Below are positions 1-6,145 of a stretch of DNA of 6,145 nucleotides, piece after piece. The stretch spans positions 1-6,145 of the forward strand of contig JAUYTA010001043.1 in NCBI GenBank assembly GCA_030695265.1, given 5' to 3'. The notes under the pieces were generated by a model, which saw nothing but the letters and a program-made list of their open reading frames with translations, had not been told where the DNA came from and ran no database searches. Position numbers and translations under genes: made by a program. The DNA comes from Bacteroidota bacterium (GTDB lineage Bacteria; Bacteroidota; Bacteroidia; Bacteroidales; Prolixibacteraceae). Each line of letters begins with the position of its first letter. Position 1 is the stretch's first letter.

Positions 1-105
1 ACACTATCAGGGGCACAGCAAATGCTCAATTTAAGAGTATGTTATAAGAGCGGAGCCCAGGAAAAGTTGCTTGAACTAATAACGCATAATCAGAAAGTTG
101 CGTAA
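1..105 (+). CDS. 3' end of an unidentified plus-strand gene (partial)
   Basis: Frame 1 of the plus strand is open from the window edge for 34 codons and ends in TAA. All five other frames over this stretch contain stops, so this is the only frame that can be coding. The visible C-terminus is mildly basic and helical in character, with a segment rich in Leu, Glu and Lys (KLLELITHNQKVA at the very end). There is no membrane segment and no motif I recognise. The gene is convergent with glyS, with 86 nt between the two stops and a hairpin in the gap. The function cannot be given from so short a tail. A chance open frame is possible but less likely given the convergent layout. Confidence 0.55.
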   Translation, partial: TLSGAQQMLNLRVCYKSGAQEKLLELITHNQKVA

Positions 106-137
106 TCAAAGGGAAAAGGGAATTTTGTCGTACACCC

Positions 138-167
138 AAAAATCCGGTACTTTTTGTGCACCGGATT
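138..167 (-). terminator. Probable intrinsic terminator of glyS
   Basis: An exact 8-bp inverted repeat, AATCCGGT (141-148) and ACCGGATT (160-167), encloses an 11-nt loop. Read on the minus strand the hairpin is followed by a short T run (five T, two of them inside the stem), about 25 nt after the glyS stop. On the plus strand the hairpin is followed by an A/T mix and not a T run, so it fits glyS better than the convergent gene, although it may slow polymerase from both sides. The T run is short, so efficiency is uncertain. Confidence 0.6.
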
Positions 168-191
168 CAATATATATTTCGAAAATCGATC

Positions 192-1742
192 TTATAATTT
201 TGCAAACAGCTTTTTCAGGCTGACCTCTCCTGAAATAATGTTTTTTAAATCGCTGATGGCAACCCGGTCCTGAAGCATCGTATCGCGATAGCGAATTGTT
301 ACCGTATTGTCTTCCATAGTGATATGATCTACCGTTACGCAGAAAGGCGTGCCAATGGCGTCCTGACGGCGGTAACGTTTCCCGATCGAATCTTTTTCAT
401 CGTATTGACAATTGAAATCAAATTTCAGATCGTCGATAATTTCGCGGGCTTTTTCGGCCAGCCCGTCTTTTTTCATCAAAGGCAGAACAGCAAGTTTTAT
501 TGGCGCCAAAGGTGCAGGAATACGCAGTACCACCCGCATATCTTTCTTGCCATCTTCGCTCACAATTTCTTCTTCTGAATACGATGCAGCCATAATTTGC
601 AGGAACATGCGGTCAACACCAATCGAAGTCTCGACTACAAAAGGCACGTACGATTCATTTAATTCAGGATCGAAATACTGAATTTTTTTTCCGGAGAATT
701 GCTGGTGTTGCGACAGGTCAAAGTCAGTGCGCGAATGAATTCCCTCCACTTCTTTAAATCCGAACGGAAATTTGTATTCAACGTCAACAGCAGCATTGGC
801 ATAATGCGCCAATTTATCGTGTTCGTGAAATCTGTAGTTATCGCTTCCGAATCCAATCGCCTGATGCCAGTTCATTCGTGTCTGTTTCCATTTCTGAAAC
901 CATTCCAATTCGCTGCCCGGACGGACAAAGAACTGCATTTCCATTTGTTCGAATTCGCGCATACGGAAAATAAACTGACGGGCTACAATTTCATTTCGGA
1001 AAGCTTTTCCGATTTGTGCAATCCCGAAAGGAATTTTCATACGCCCGGTTTTCTGCACATTCAGGTAATTCACAAAAATACCCTGGGCCGTTTCGGGGCG
1101 AAGATAAATTTTCATTGCTCCGTCGGCGGCAGCTCCCATATCAGTCGAAAACATCAGGTTAAACTGACGAACATCGGTCCAGTTGCGGGTTCCCGAAACC
1201 GGGCAAACAATTTCCTGATCGATGATAATTTGTTTCAGCTCGTCCAGATTACTGTCGTTAAGCGCTTTTACAAACCGTGCCTGCAAATCGTTCCATTTCT
1301 GCTGATTTTCCAGAACACGTCCGTTGGTTTCGCGGAATTGTTTTTCATCGAAAGTTTCGCCAAAACGCTTTTTAGCTTTCTCAACTTCTTTCTCTATTTT
1401 ATCCTCGAATTTGGCCAATTGTTCTTCTATCAGCACATCAGCGCGGTAACGTTTCTTTGAGTCTTTGTTGTCAATCAGCGGGTCGCTAAACGCATCCACA
1501 TGGCCGGAAGCTTTCCAGATGGTCGGGTGCATAAAAATAGCGGAATCAAGTCCAACCACATTTTCGTGCAGCAGAACCATCGAATCCCACCAGTATTTTT
1601 TAATGTTGTTCTTTAATTCAACGCCATTTTGTCCGTAGTCATAAACGGCTCCCAGCCCATCGTAAATCTCACTCGACTGAAATACAAAACCATATTCTTT
1701 ACAATGTGCAACGAGCTTCTTAAAAACATCTTCCTGAGCCAT
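192..1742 (-). CDS. glyS: Glycyl-tRNA synthetase, single-chain class II type
   Basis: This cytoplasmic enzyme attaches glycine to tRNA-Gly using ATP. The 516-residue protein is the homodimeric single-chain form, not the alpha/beta form of E. coli. Class II landmarks are visible: a motif 1 region with YDYGQNG (residues 34-40), RPETAQGIF (215-223), motif 2 with FRNE (248-251) and REFEQMEMQFF (262-272), and motif 3 with ETSIGVDR (371-378). The C-terminal anticodon-binding domain runs from about 408 to 505 and contains DSIGKRYRRQDAIGTPFC. A charged helical insertion lies at about 95-175, before CPVSG (180-184) and FNLMF (194-198). Only one Cys is left where many relatives carry a CxxC pair. The start at MAQEDVF fits the family N-terminus. 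No Shine-Dalgarno sequence is present, as is usual in Bacteroidota. The gene lies 85 nt downstream of the DUF4834-like gene on the same strand and has a terminator behind it. Confidence 0.97.
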   Translation of the reverse strand: MAQEDVFKKLVAHCKEYGFVFQSSEIYDGLGAVYDYGQNGVELKNNIKKYWWDSMVLLHENVVGLDSAIFMHPTIWKASGHVDAFSDPLIDNKDSKKRYRADVLIEEQLAKFEDKIEKEVEKAKKRFGETFDEKQFRETNGRVLENQQKWNDLQARFVKALNDSNLDELKQIIIDQEIVCPVSGTRNWTDVRQFNLMFSTDMGAAADGAMKIYLRPETAQGIFVNYLNVQKTGRMKIPFGIAQIGKAFRNEIVARQFIFRMREFEQMEMQFFVRPGSELEWFQKWKQTRMNWHQAIGFGSDNYRFHEHDKLAHYANAAVDVEYKFPFGFKEVEGIHSRTDFDLSQHQQFSGKKIQYFDPELNESYVPFVVETSIGVDRMFLQIMAASYSEEEIVSEDGKKDMRVVLRIPAPLAPIKLAVLPLMKKDGLAEKAREIIDDLKFDFNCQYDEKDSIGKRYRRQDAIGTPFCVTVDHITMEDNTVTIRYRDTMLQDRVAISDLKNIISGEVSLKKLFAKL

Positions 1743-1747
1743 AACTA

Positions 1748-1783
1748 TATAATTGATGATTGATTAATTATAATTGATGATTG
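1748..1783. repeat. 15-bp direct repeat in the glyS leader
   Basis: TATAATTGATGATTG occurs exactly at 1748-1762 and again at 1769-1783, a period of 21 bp (about two DNA turns). The copies lie within the 41 nt immediately upstream of the glyS start codon. The 10-bp palindrome AATTATAATT (1766-1775) overlaps the start of the second copy. It may be a tandem operator, a leader RNA element or a recent short duplication in AT-rich DNA. The sequence alone does not decide. Confidence 0.7.
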
Positions 1784-1827
1784 TTGTTCCAAATTTCAAG
1801 ATGCAAGATTTTAAAATTGGAATTTTG

Positions 1828-2094
1828 CTATTCAACTTCTTCGAAATCAACATACTCGCCGACGTTGTTTCGTTGATTCCCCTGTTTCCTGGGATCTTTT
1901 TCGATCGTAACTTCCCCCTCGCGTTTCCTTTCGGTCTGATACGACGATTGCCGGGCCTGCATGTTGTTTACAGCTTTTTTAACCACAATTGGAAATAGTA
2001 AACGTCCTAAAAATTTAAGCCCGTAATAAATGATAACGATTATACCAATAGTCGTCAGAAAATTTTTAATTGAAAGAATTATAAATAAATTCAT
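1828..2094 (-). CDS. Small single-pass membrane protein, DUF4834-like
   Basis: This 88-residue protein has an N-terminal hydrophobic helix at about residues 12-36 (TTIGIIVIIYYGLKFLGRLL). A basic and polar linker with KKAVNNMQARQ follows, then a conserved-looking cytosolic tail with EGEVTIEKDPRK (59-70) and the acidic end VGEYVDFEEVE (78-88). The short helix, the EGEVTI-type segment and the terminal VGEYVDFEE match my recollection of the Bacteroidota family DUF4834, whose function is unknown. The positive residues after the helix suggest that the C-terminal tail is cytoplasmic. The start is fixed by an in-frame TGA three codons upstream and by the lack of another Met before the helix. It stands alone between the DUF5723-like gene's terminator and glyS. 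Co-transcription with glyS is possible, since no terminator is seen in the 85-nt gap. Confidence 0.85.
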   Translation of the reverse strand: MNLFIILSIKNFLTTIGIIVIIYYGLKFLGRLLFPIVVKKAVNNMQARQSSYQTERKREGEVTIEKDPRKQGNQRNNVGEYVDFEEVE

Positions 2095-2101
2095 AGCTAT
2101 T

Positions 2102-2109
2102 CAAAATTA
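2102..2109 (-). promoter_or_regulatory. Candidate -7 box upstream of the DUF4834-like gene
   Basis: On the minus strand this reads TAATTTTG, an exact fit to the Bacteroidota -7 consensus TAnnTTTG. It ends 7 nt before the ATG at 2094, so transcription from it would give a nearly leaderless message. No clear TTTG -33 box is seen at the expected distance. AAAATTAG (plus-strand reading) occurs at 2103-2110 and again at 2118-2125. The match is short and lies in AT-rich DNA, so it may be chance. Confidence 0.25.
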
Positions 2110-2200
2110 GAGCCGCTAAAATTAGTAATTTATTGGGAAACGACCATGCGATTAACTTTATGGCTGTACCGGATAGTATTTTCATTTTGATTTCTTAACG

Positions 2201-2231
2201 CAAAACAAAAAAGGGAGTTGCCTCCCTTTTT
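2201..2231 (-). terminator. Strong intrinsic terminator of the lipoprotein/barrel unit
   Basis: A perfect 10-bp stem, AAAAAGGGAG (2208-2217) and CTCCCTTTTT (2222-2231), has a 4-nt loop. On the minus strand the 3' arm runs into a T-rich tail (TTTTTTGTTTTG). It begins 3 nt after the TAA of the DUF5723-like gene, so it ends that transcript and separates it from the DUF4834-like gene. The stem is flanked by A and T runs on both sides, so it could also act on plus-strand transcripts, but no plus-strand gene is near. Confidence 0.9.
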
Positions 2232-2234
2232 ATA

Positions 2235-3674
2235 TTATTGAATTTCTGAAGGTTCTGCTGTTTTAGTCTTGTGCTGTCTTCCAAACAGAAAATTCAAACC
2301 AAACCTGAGATTGGCAAACTCAACCTTTGAAGGATCTGCGATTGCCAAAACATTGTCGCCCACCATATAAAATTGCATATAACCCATGCGGATGGCCATT
2401 CCAAGTCCAAGGTTAGTGGCTGCGTCACCAATTATTGAATAAGATCCCGTCAGGCTTAAAAAATTACCAATTAGCGTATTGGCTGAAAAAGTCAATGTAT
2501 TTTTACTGACATTACCATATTTATACATTCGGTCGAGTATGCCTACATTTATATTTTTGCTTACTTCATAAGTACCACCAATATATATTTTCATCGGGAT
2601 GCTTACATCAAATGCCTCTGATCCGAATTGGCTCTTTTTGGGCTTGAATGAATTTTCAATTTTTTTCATTTCATCGTCCACCAAATCAGATGGATCGACA
2701 TAATCCGCTTGTGCTTCGTCAATCGATTTTGAAAAATCAATTCCGTCCCATTTGTAGGTTGATAAATGATTCAGGCTGTTAATATCCTCTTTAAAGGAAA
2801 TTTTCCCGATATCAATAATGCTTCCGGAGAGCGTTATTTTGGGGGTTAACTTGTAAACAGCGCCCAGATCGAATGCCATCCCCATGTTCCCTTTCTGAAG
2901 CATGTAATCTTTCGGATCCACGTTGTCGCCGTTGATGCCTGTATAATATCCATCAACGTCATATTCAACGGTAATAGGTGCCGAGAGGTTAATTTGCATG
3001 TCGGAACTTAAATTAAGATAGGAGCCATCGGCAGCGGTTTCAACTTTCAAATTCATTCGTCCGGTTTGCAAGGCAAATTTTCCATATAAAAGTTTTGCTT
3101 TTCCCCCAATCGTTAATTTATTTTTAATTAGTTCATTGGAATAGCCAAAAGCAAATTCGCGGTAATGAAACGCATCAAGATCCAGATCTCCCAGGTCGAA
3201 ATTCTGACCCATGTATGGGGCATTTCCGTCTTTTATGAATGTTACCAGACTTTTAGCAAAAGTAAACTGAGCCACTTCCTTTTCTGAAATCCCCAGACTG
3301 AAAAACGATTTTTTGATCCGGATTCCCAGATAGAAAAGAGGAATACTGAGATTTTGCTGTATGGAATTTGTTGTACTAAGGGAATTATGGAATTTGTCAA
3401 TATCAAGTACCAGTGAGTCGGCCAATTGTCCCGTTCCCTTGTGTATCAGGCTGTTGATAGGGAAACCACTATTGATATCGAAGTACATTCCTGATAAGCC
3501 GGGCAAACCAATTACTACTTTACTCGAATCGTTGTGCAATGCCGGATTCATGAGTTCAGATTGAGACAATCCTTTCATAAACTGCAAAGTGGTACTTTCC
3601 TGGGCTGAAACGTTCGATGGTTTTCCGAACATCAAACCGCCAATCAAAATTATTATAGTAAGTAAATTTTTCAT
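2235..3674 (-). CDS. Secreted outer-membrane beta-barrel protein, DUF5723-like
   Basis: The 479-residue protein starts with a signal peptide (hydrophobic residues about 4-16, likely cut after VSA at 22-24). NPALHND (43-49) lies near the mature N-terminus, as is common in Bacteroidota barrel proteins. The rest is a series of alternating amphipathic strands, for example at 110-128, 168-200, 262-290, 355-380 and 393-465, with polar loops between. A long acidic loop at about 305-350 includes DPSDLVDDEMKKIE. The late segment QFYMVGDNVLAI (434-445) and the final strand LRFGLNFLFG (456-465) resemble what I recall of DUF5723, an outer-membrane family of unknown role. A 14-residue hydrophilic tail follows the last strand. 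The start codon lies 12 nt after the lipoprotein stop, which indicates one operon. No enzyme motif is seen. It may be a porin-like channel or a structural partner of the lipoprotein, which is inference. Confidence 0.85.
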   Translation of the reverse strand: MKNLLTIIILIGGLMFGKPSNVSAQESTTLQFMKGLSQSELMNPALHNDSSKVVIGLPGLSGMYFDINSGFPINSLIHKGTGQLADSLVLDIDKFHNSLSTTNSIQQNLSIPLFYLGIRIKKSFFSLGISEKEVAQFTFAKSLVTFIKDGNAPYMGQNFDLGDLDLDAFHYREFAFGYSNELIKNKLTIGGKAKLLYGKFALQTGRMNLKVETAADGSYLNLSSDMQINLSAPITVEYDVDGYYTGINGDNVDPKDYMLQKGNMGMAFDLGAVYKLTPKITLSGSIIDIGKISFKEDINSLNHLSTYKWDGIDFSKSIDEAQADYVDPSDLVDDEMKKIENSFKPKKSQFGSEAFDVSIPMKIYIGGTYEVSKNINVGILDRMYKYGNVSKNTLTFSANTLIGNFLSLTGSYSIIGDAATNLGLGMAIRMGYMQFYMVGDNVLAIADPSKVEFANLRFGLNFLFGRQHKTKTAEPSEIQ

Positions 3675-3686
3675 TCCGGATAGGTT

Positions 3687-5765
3687 TTACAGGTTAACTT
3701 TTGCCTTGATGACCACATTCATCTCTAATTTACTGTCCGACATAATTGGAGCAGCCACTGTTCCCCCGGAAGGCGAACTTACCGTTCCTGAAAATACTAT
3801 TCCATTGGCTTTCCTAAGGTTTTCCATCTCAACCGCATTGAGACTAAAAGTTTGCGATGACTGAACCGGAGTAATTACACCGGAAGAATTCACCTGTGCA
3901 GCTGACAGAATCTTCGTCTTTTTTGAAGCGCCAAATTGAATATTCTGCAACGTATCTATAAATATAAGTTGCATGTCGATGTCCAACGGAATGCCGTTTT
4001 TCGCGTTGAGAATTAATTCTGCAGATTCTATTTTGTCGTAATCACTACCATTTATTCCTGAAGTGTCTTTAAACGCCAGGTTACTTATCTGCAATTCCAG
4101 TGGAAGTTCCATCGCCATATCAATCGCAAATGTTGCATCAATATCTAAAAAATTAGGGTTTTGAGGCGTTATCAGGGTGGCACTCGGGTTAAAATTTACA
4201 TTCCCACTATAAGAAATCTGGCCGGTTGGTGGCAAAGCGATGAAATCCACAATGTTTGAGCTGTCTTTATTGAACACAATAGTTTTTGTTGCAATTCCTG
4301 CATTGATATTGGCCGGAACAGGAATAGTAAAAACCTGAGGATCTAATGCAACAGTTTTCCCATCCTTGTTGGTAGCAATGAAATCAAGATCCACTTTTGC
4401 AGGCATCCCGATTGAATTGCGAATGGTCAGCACGAGACTGGGATTGGCCAATTTAAAACTACCATCAATTTTATCGAGCATATCAACATTCAAATCAAAT
4501 ACATCCGGATCAACCGTAATGGCACGTTTCCCAAAATCACCTGTAATCGACTTAAATTCAAGACCGTTCAAAGTAATATCCATTTTAATTATGTCGGTGG
4601 CCGAATAATTTATATACCCTGCAGTACTGTTAACCGTTAAAGAATACACGTAAGGGATTTGGTTATAAGGAACCACCGGATCGGACGCAAAATTGATGTT
4701 GGCACCAGCAAGATCAATGGTTGTAGAACTTCCGCTAAGCGGAACATTTATCTGAAGCGGCACACCATTCTTTTTAATTTCATTCAATGTAAGATTAACC
4801 GATCCAGTCATTTTTGACGTATTGGTGGTTTTAACCAAAATAGTTCCCTTTTTAAGTACAGCCGAAAAAGCCTTAAGATCGGGTTCAGGAAAATCAAATT
4901 TGAAGACATCTGAAGTACCCTCCAACGTTTGCGAATTTTTGATAATCAGGTTTCCTTGCGAAATGCCTAACCCAGACAAATTAAAATCCATCTTAAAATA
5001 ATCGGTAAGGTTGACAGTAACGGGCGTTGTCGATCCTGTAGTCGCAAAAGAAGTCAATCTGAATTCGATAATGTTCGATAATTGTTTCCCGGCCAAACTT
5101 GCGGATGAACTTTTCTTTTCACCGGGGGCAATATTTGTAAAAGTAAACTCAGTAATTACACGATTGTTACCTATGTCAAACAGATTTCCCTGAATCGCAA
5201 TAGGTACCTTCAGTTTGTTTTCCATCACTATTCCCAATGAACCTTTGCTAAGGGTAATTGAAGTAAAATCGGTAATCGGATCCAGGCTGAACTTAGACTC
5301 AATATTTGTAATAGAAGTACTGGGAAAAGGAATGGTCATTCCGTTAAACTGAAGTAAATCATTTAAAGCTCCATTCGTATTGGAAATCAGTTCGTTTAAA
5401 CTAATATTTCGCGAAACTTTAACATCATCAGGAGTTATATCTCCTAAAACTTTATTTCCGGAAGAGAAACTCTGACTACCCGGAAAATCAAGAAAATCGC
5501 GAACATTGTAGTTAAAAAGGTCGTTCTGTTTGTAAACAATTTTTATAAGTCCATTCTGATCTTTTGTGATTACATCTTCGTTTTCTTTGTTTGCCGACTG
5601 GATTAAGTCCCAAACCGTAATATTGGCTTTGGCCACCGGAGCAACAAATTCAGGACTCAGATTCATAGTTTTTGATAATTTTTCAAAATCCAGATTATCC
5701 AGATTGCAGCTATTAATCAAAAACACCAACAATACAAACCAAATAATAAAAGGAGATCGTTTCAT
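3687..5765 (-). CDS. Large repeat-built lipoprotein of unknown function
   Basis: The 692-residue protein begins with a lipoprotein signal: KRSPF, a hydrophobic stretch (7-17) and a lipobox ending in Cys20 (LINSC). The residues after Cys20 include acidic positions (NLDNLDFEK). The segment SPEFVAPVAKANITVWDLI (37-55) followed by GLIKIVY (72-78) resembles the N-termini of other Bacteroidota lipoproteins as I recall them. From about residue 165 the chain appears to be four divergent copies of a beta-rich module. Equivalent strands start near GSLGIVMEN (175), GTILVKTTN (307), PSLVLTIRN (442) and AELILNAKN (582), a spacing of 132-140 residues. Between them come FKMDFNLSGL (257-266), IKMDITLNGL (393-402) and FAIDMAMELP (546-555). 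No Cys other than Cys20 and no catalytic motif is seen. The gene is first in an operon with the barrel gene. I do not recognise a named family. It probably sits on the outer membrane, as inferred from the signal and partner. Confidence 0.9.
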   Translation of the reverse strand: MKRSPFIIWFVLLVFLINSCNLDNLDFEKLSKTMNLSPEFVAPVAKANITVWDLIQSANKENEDVITKDQNGLIKIVYKQNDLFNYNVRDFLDFPGSQSFSSGNKVLGDITPDDVKVSRNISLNELISNTNGALNDLLQFNGMTIPFPSTSITNIESKFSLDPITDFTSITLSKGSLGIVMENKLKVPIAIQGNLFDIGNNRVITEFTFTNIAPGEKKSSSASLAGKQLSNIIEFRLTSFATTGSTTPVTVNLTDYFKMDFNLSGLGISQGNLIIKNSQTLEGTSDVFKFDFPEPDLKAFSAVLKKGTILVKTTNTSKMTGSVNLTLNEIKKNGVPLQINVPLSGSSTTIDLAGANINFASDPVVPYNQIPYVYSLTVNSTAGYINYSATDIIKMDITLNGLEFKSITGDFGKRAITVDPDVFDLNVDMLDKIDGSFKLANPSLVLTIRNSIGMPAKVDLDFIATNKDGKTVALDPQVFTIPVPANINAGIATKTIVFNKDSSNIVDFIALPPTGQISYSGNVNFNPSATLITPQNPNFLDIDATFAIDMAMELPLELQISNLAFKDTSGINGSDYDKIESAELILNAKNGIPLDIDMQLIFIDTLQNIQFGASKKTKILSAAQVNSSGVITPVQSSQTFSLNAVEMENLRKANGIVFSGTVSSPSGGTVAAPIMSDSKLEMNVVIKAKVNL

Positions 5766-5803
5766 ATTTTCAAATATTTTAGGAATACCAGTTTACTTTC
5801 AAA

Positions 5804-5811
5804 CAAATTTA
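5804..5811 (-). promoter_or_regulatory. Candidate -7 box of the lipoprotein/barrel operon
   Basis: The minus strand reads TAAATTTG, an exact fit to the Bacteroidota -7 consensus TAnnTTTG, 38 nt upstream of the lipoprotein ATG. It lies in the 205-nt gap behind atpG, where a promoter is needed if the atpG terminator works. A second TTTG occurs upstream (5824-5827), but its spacing of 12 bp is shorter than the usual 19-21 bp, so the -33 element is not convincing. Confidence 0.35.
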
Positions 5812-5915
5812 ACGTACTAAATTCAAATTTTCAGCATATTAAAGAAAGAAAATATCGTATAATTTGAAAATAATTTTGTGAAATCAGTTCTGTTAGCAAA
5901 TTATACTCAGTTTCG

Positions 5916-5947
5916 AAAAAAAATCCCGATCAAATTAATGACCTGAA
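5916..5947 (-). terminator. Probable intrinsic terminator of atpG
   Basis: On the minus strand TTCAGGTCA (from 5947 to 5939) can pair with TGATCGGGA (5932 to 5924) around a 6-nt loop. The stem has one A-G mismatch and two G-U pairs. It is followed at once by eight T (complement of 5916-5923). The hairpin begins 23 nt after the atpG stop. The stem is imperfect, but the long T run and the position behind the last visible ATP synthase gene support termination here. It would separate the ATP synthase operon from the lipoprotein operon. Confidence 0.5.
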
Positions 5948-5970
5948 ATCTAAATTGTATCGAAATAATT

Positions 5971-6145
<175 letters not shown>

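Noticed and set aside
699..1460. Long open frame on the plus strand (253 codons) opposite glyS
   Set aside because: It lies fully antisense to an unmistakable glycyl-tRNA synthetase, its translation shows no coherent fold or motif, and it has no promoter or spacing of its own. It is a by-product of glyS codon use.
1790..1797. Possible -7 promoter box for glyS (GAAATTTG on the minus strand)
   Set aside because: It misses the first T of TAnnTTTG and has no TTTG box at the right distance upstream.
1743..1827. Possible T-box or other riboswitch in the glyS leader
   Set aside because: The leader is only 85 nt, very AT-rich, and shows no specifier stem, antiterminator or conserved T-box core; only the direct repeat is present.
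1774..1998. Plus-strand open frame with hydrophobic character opposite the DUF4834-like gene
   Set aside because: It mirrors the antisense of a recognisable small membrane protein; the hydrophobic look comes from reverse-complemented A/T-rich codons.
5871..5878. TAATTTTG on the plus strand, an exact -7 box match
   Set aside because: No plus-strand gene follows before the window edge; the downstream DNA is the antisense of atpG, so a chance match in AT-rich DNA is the simplest reading.

Overview
This AT-rich window looks chromosomal and comes from a member of the Bacteroidota. The evidence is a single-chain glycyl-tRNA synthetase of the bacteroidal type, a DUF4834-like small membrane protein, a DUF5723-like outer-membrane barrel protein, a Bacteroidota-style lipoprotein, the absence of Shine-Dalgarno sequences at the starts, and promoter-like boxes of the TAnnTTTG type. 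An order such as Bacteroidales or Marinilabiliales fits, but that assignment rests on recalled family resemblance, not on a search.

Layout from left to right. Positions 1-105 hold the 3' end of an unidentified plus-strand gene. Everything else is on the minus strand. Reading in the direction of transcription from the right edge: the last 57 codons of atpG (F-type ATP synthase gamma subunit), followed by a probable terminator; then a two-gene unit made of a 692-residue lipoprotein and, 12 nt later, a 479-residue secreted beta-barrel protein (DUF5723-like), closed by a strong intrinsic terminator; then an 88-residue single-pass membrane protein (DUF4834-like); then glyS, 85 nt further on, with a hairpin terminator in the convergent gap facing the plus-strand gene.

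How the genes relate. atpG and glyS are housekeeping genes for ATP synthesis and translation. The lipoprotein and barrel genes are tightly spaced, share one terminator and both carry export signals, so they are best read as a cell-envelope pair of unknown function. The lipoprotein is the least explained gene: after an N-terminal region it appears to consist of four divergent copies of a beta-rich module, about 135 residues each. No mobile element, CRISPR array, rRNA or tRNA gene was seen. No intergenic stretch exceeds about 205 bases.
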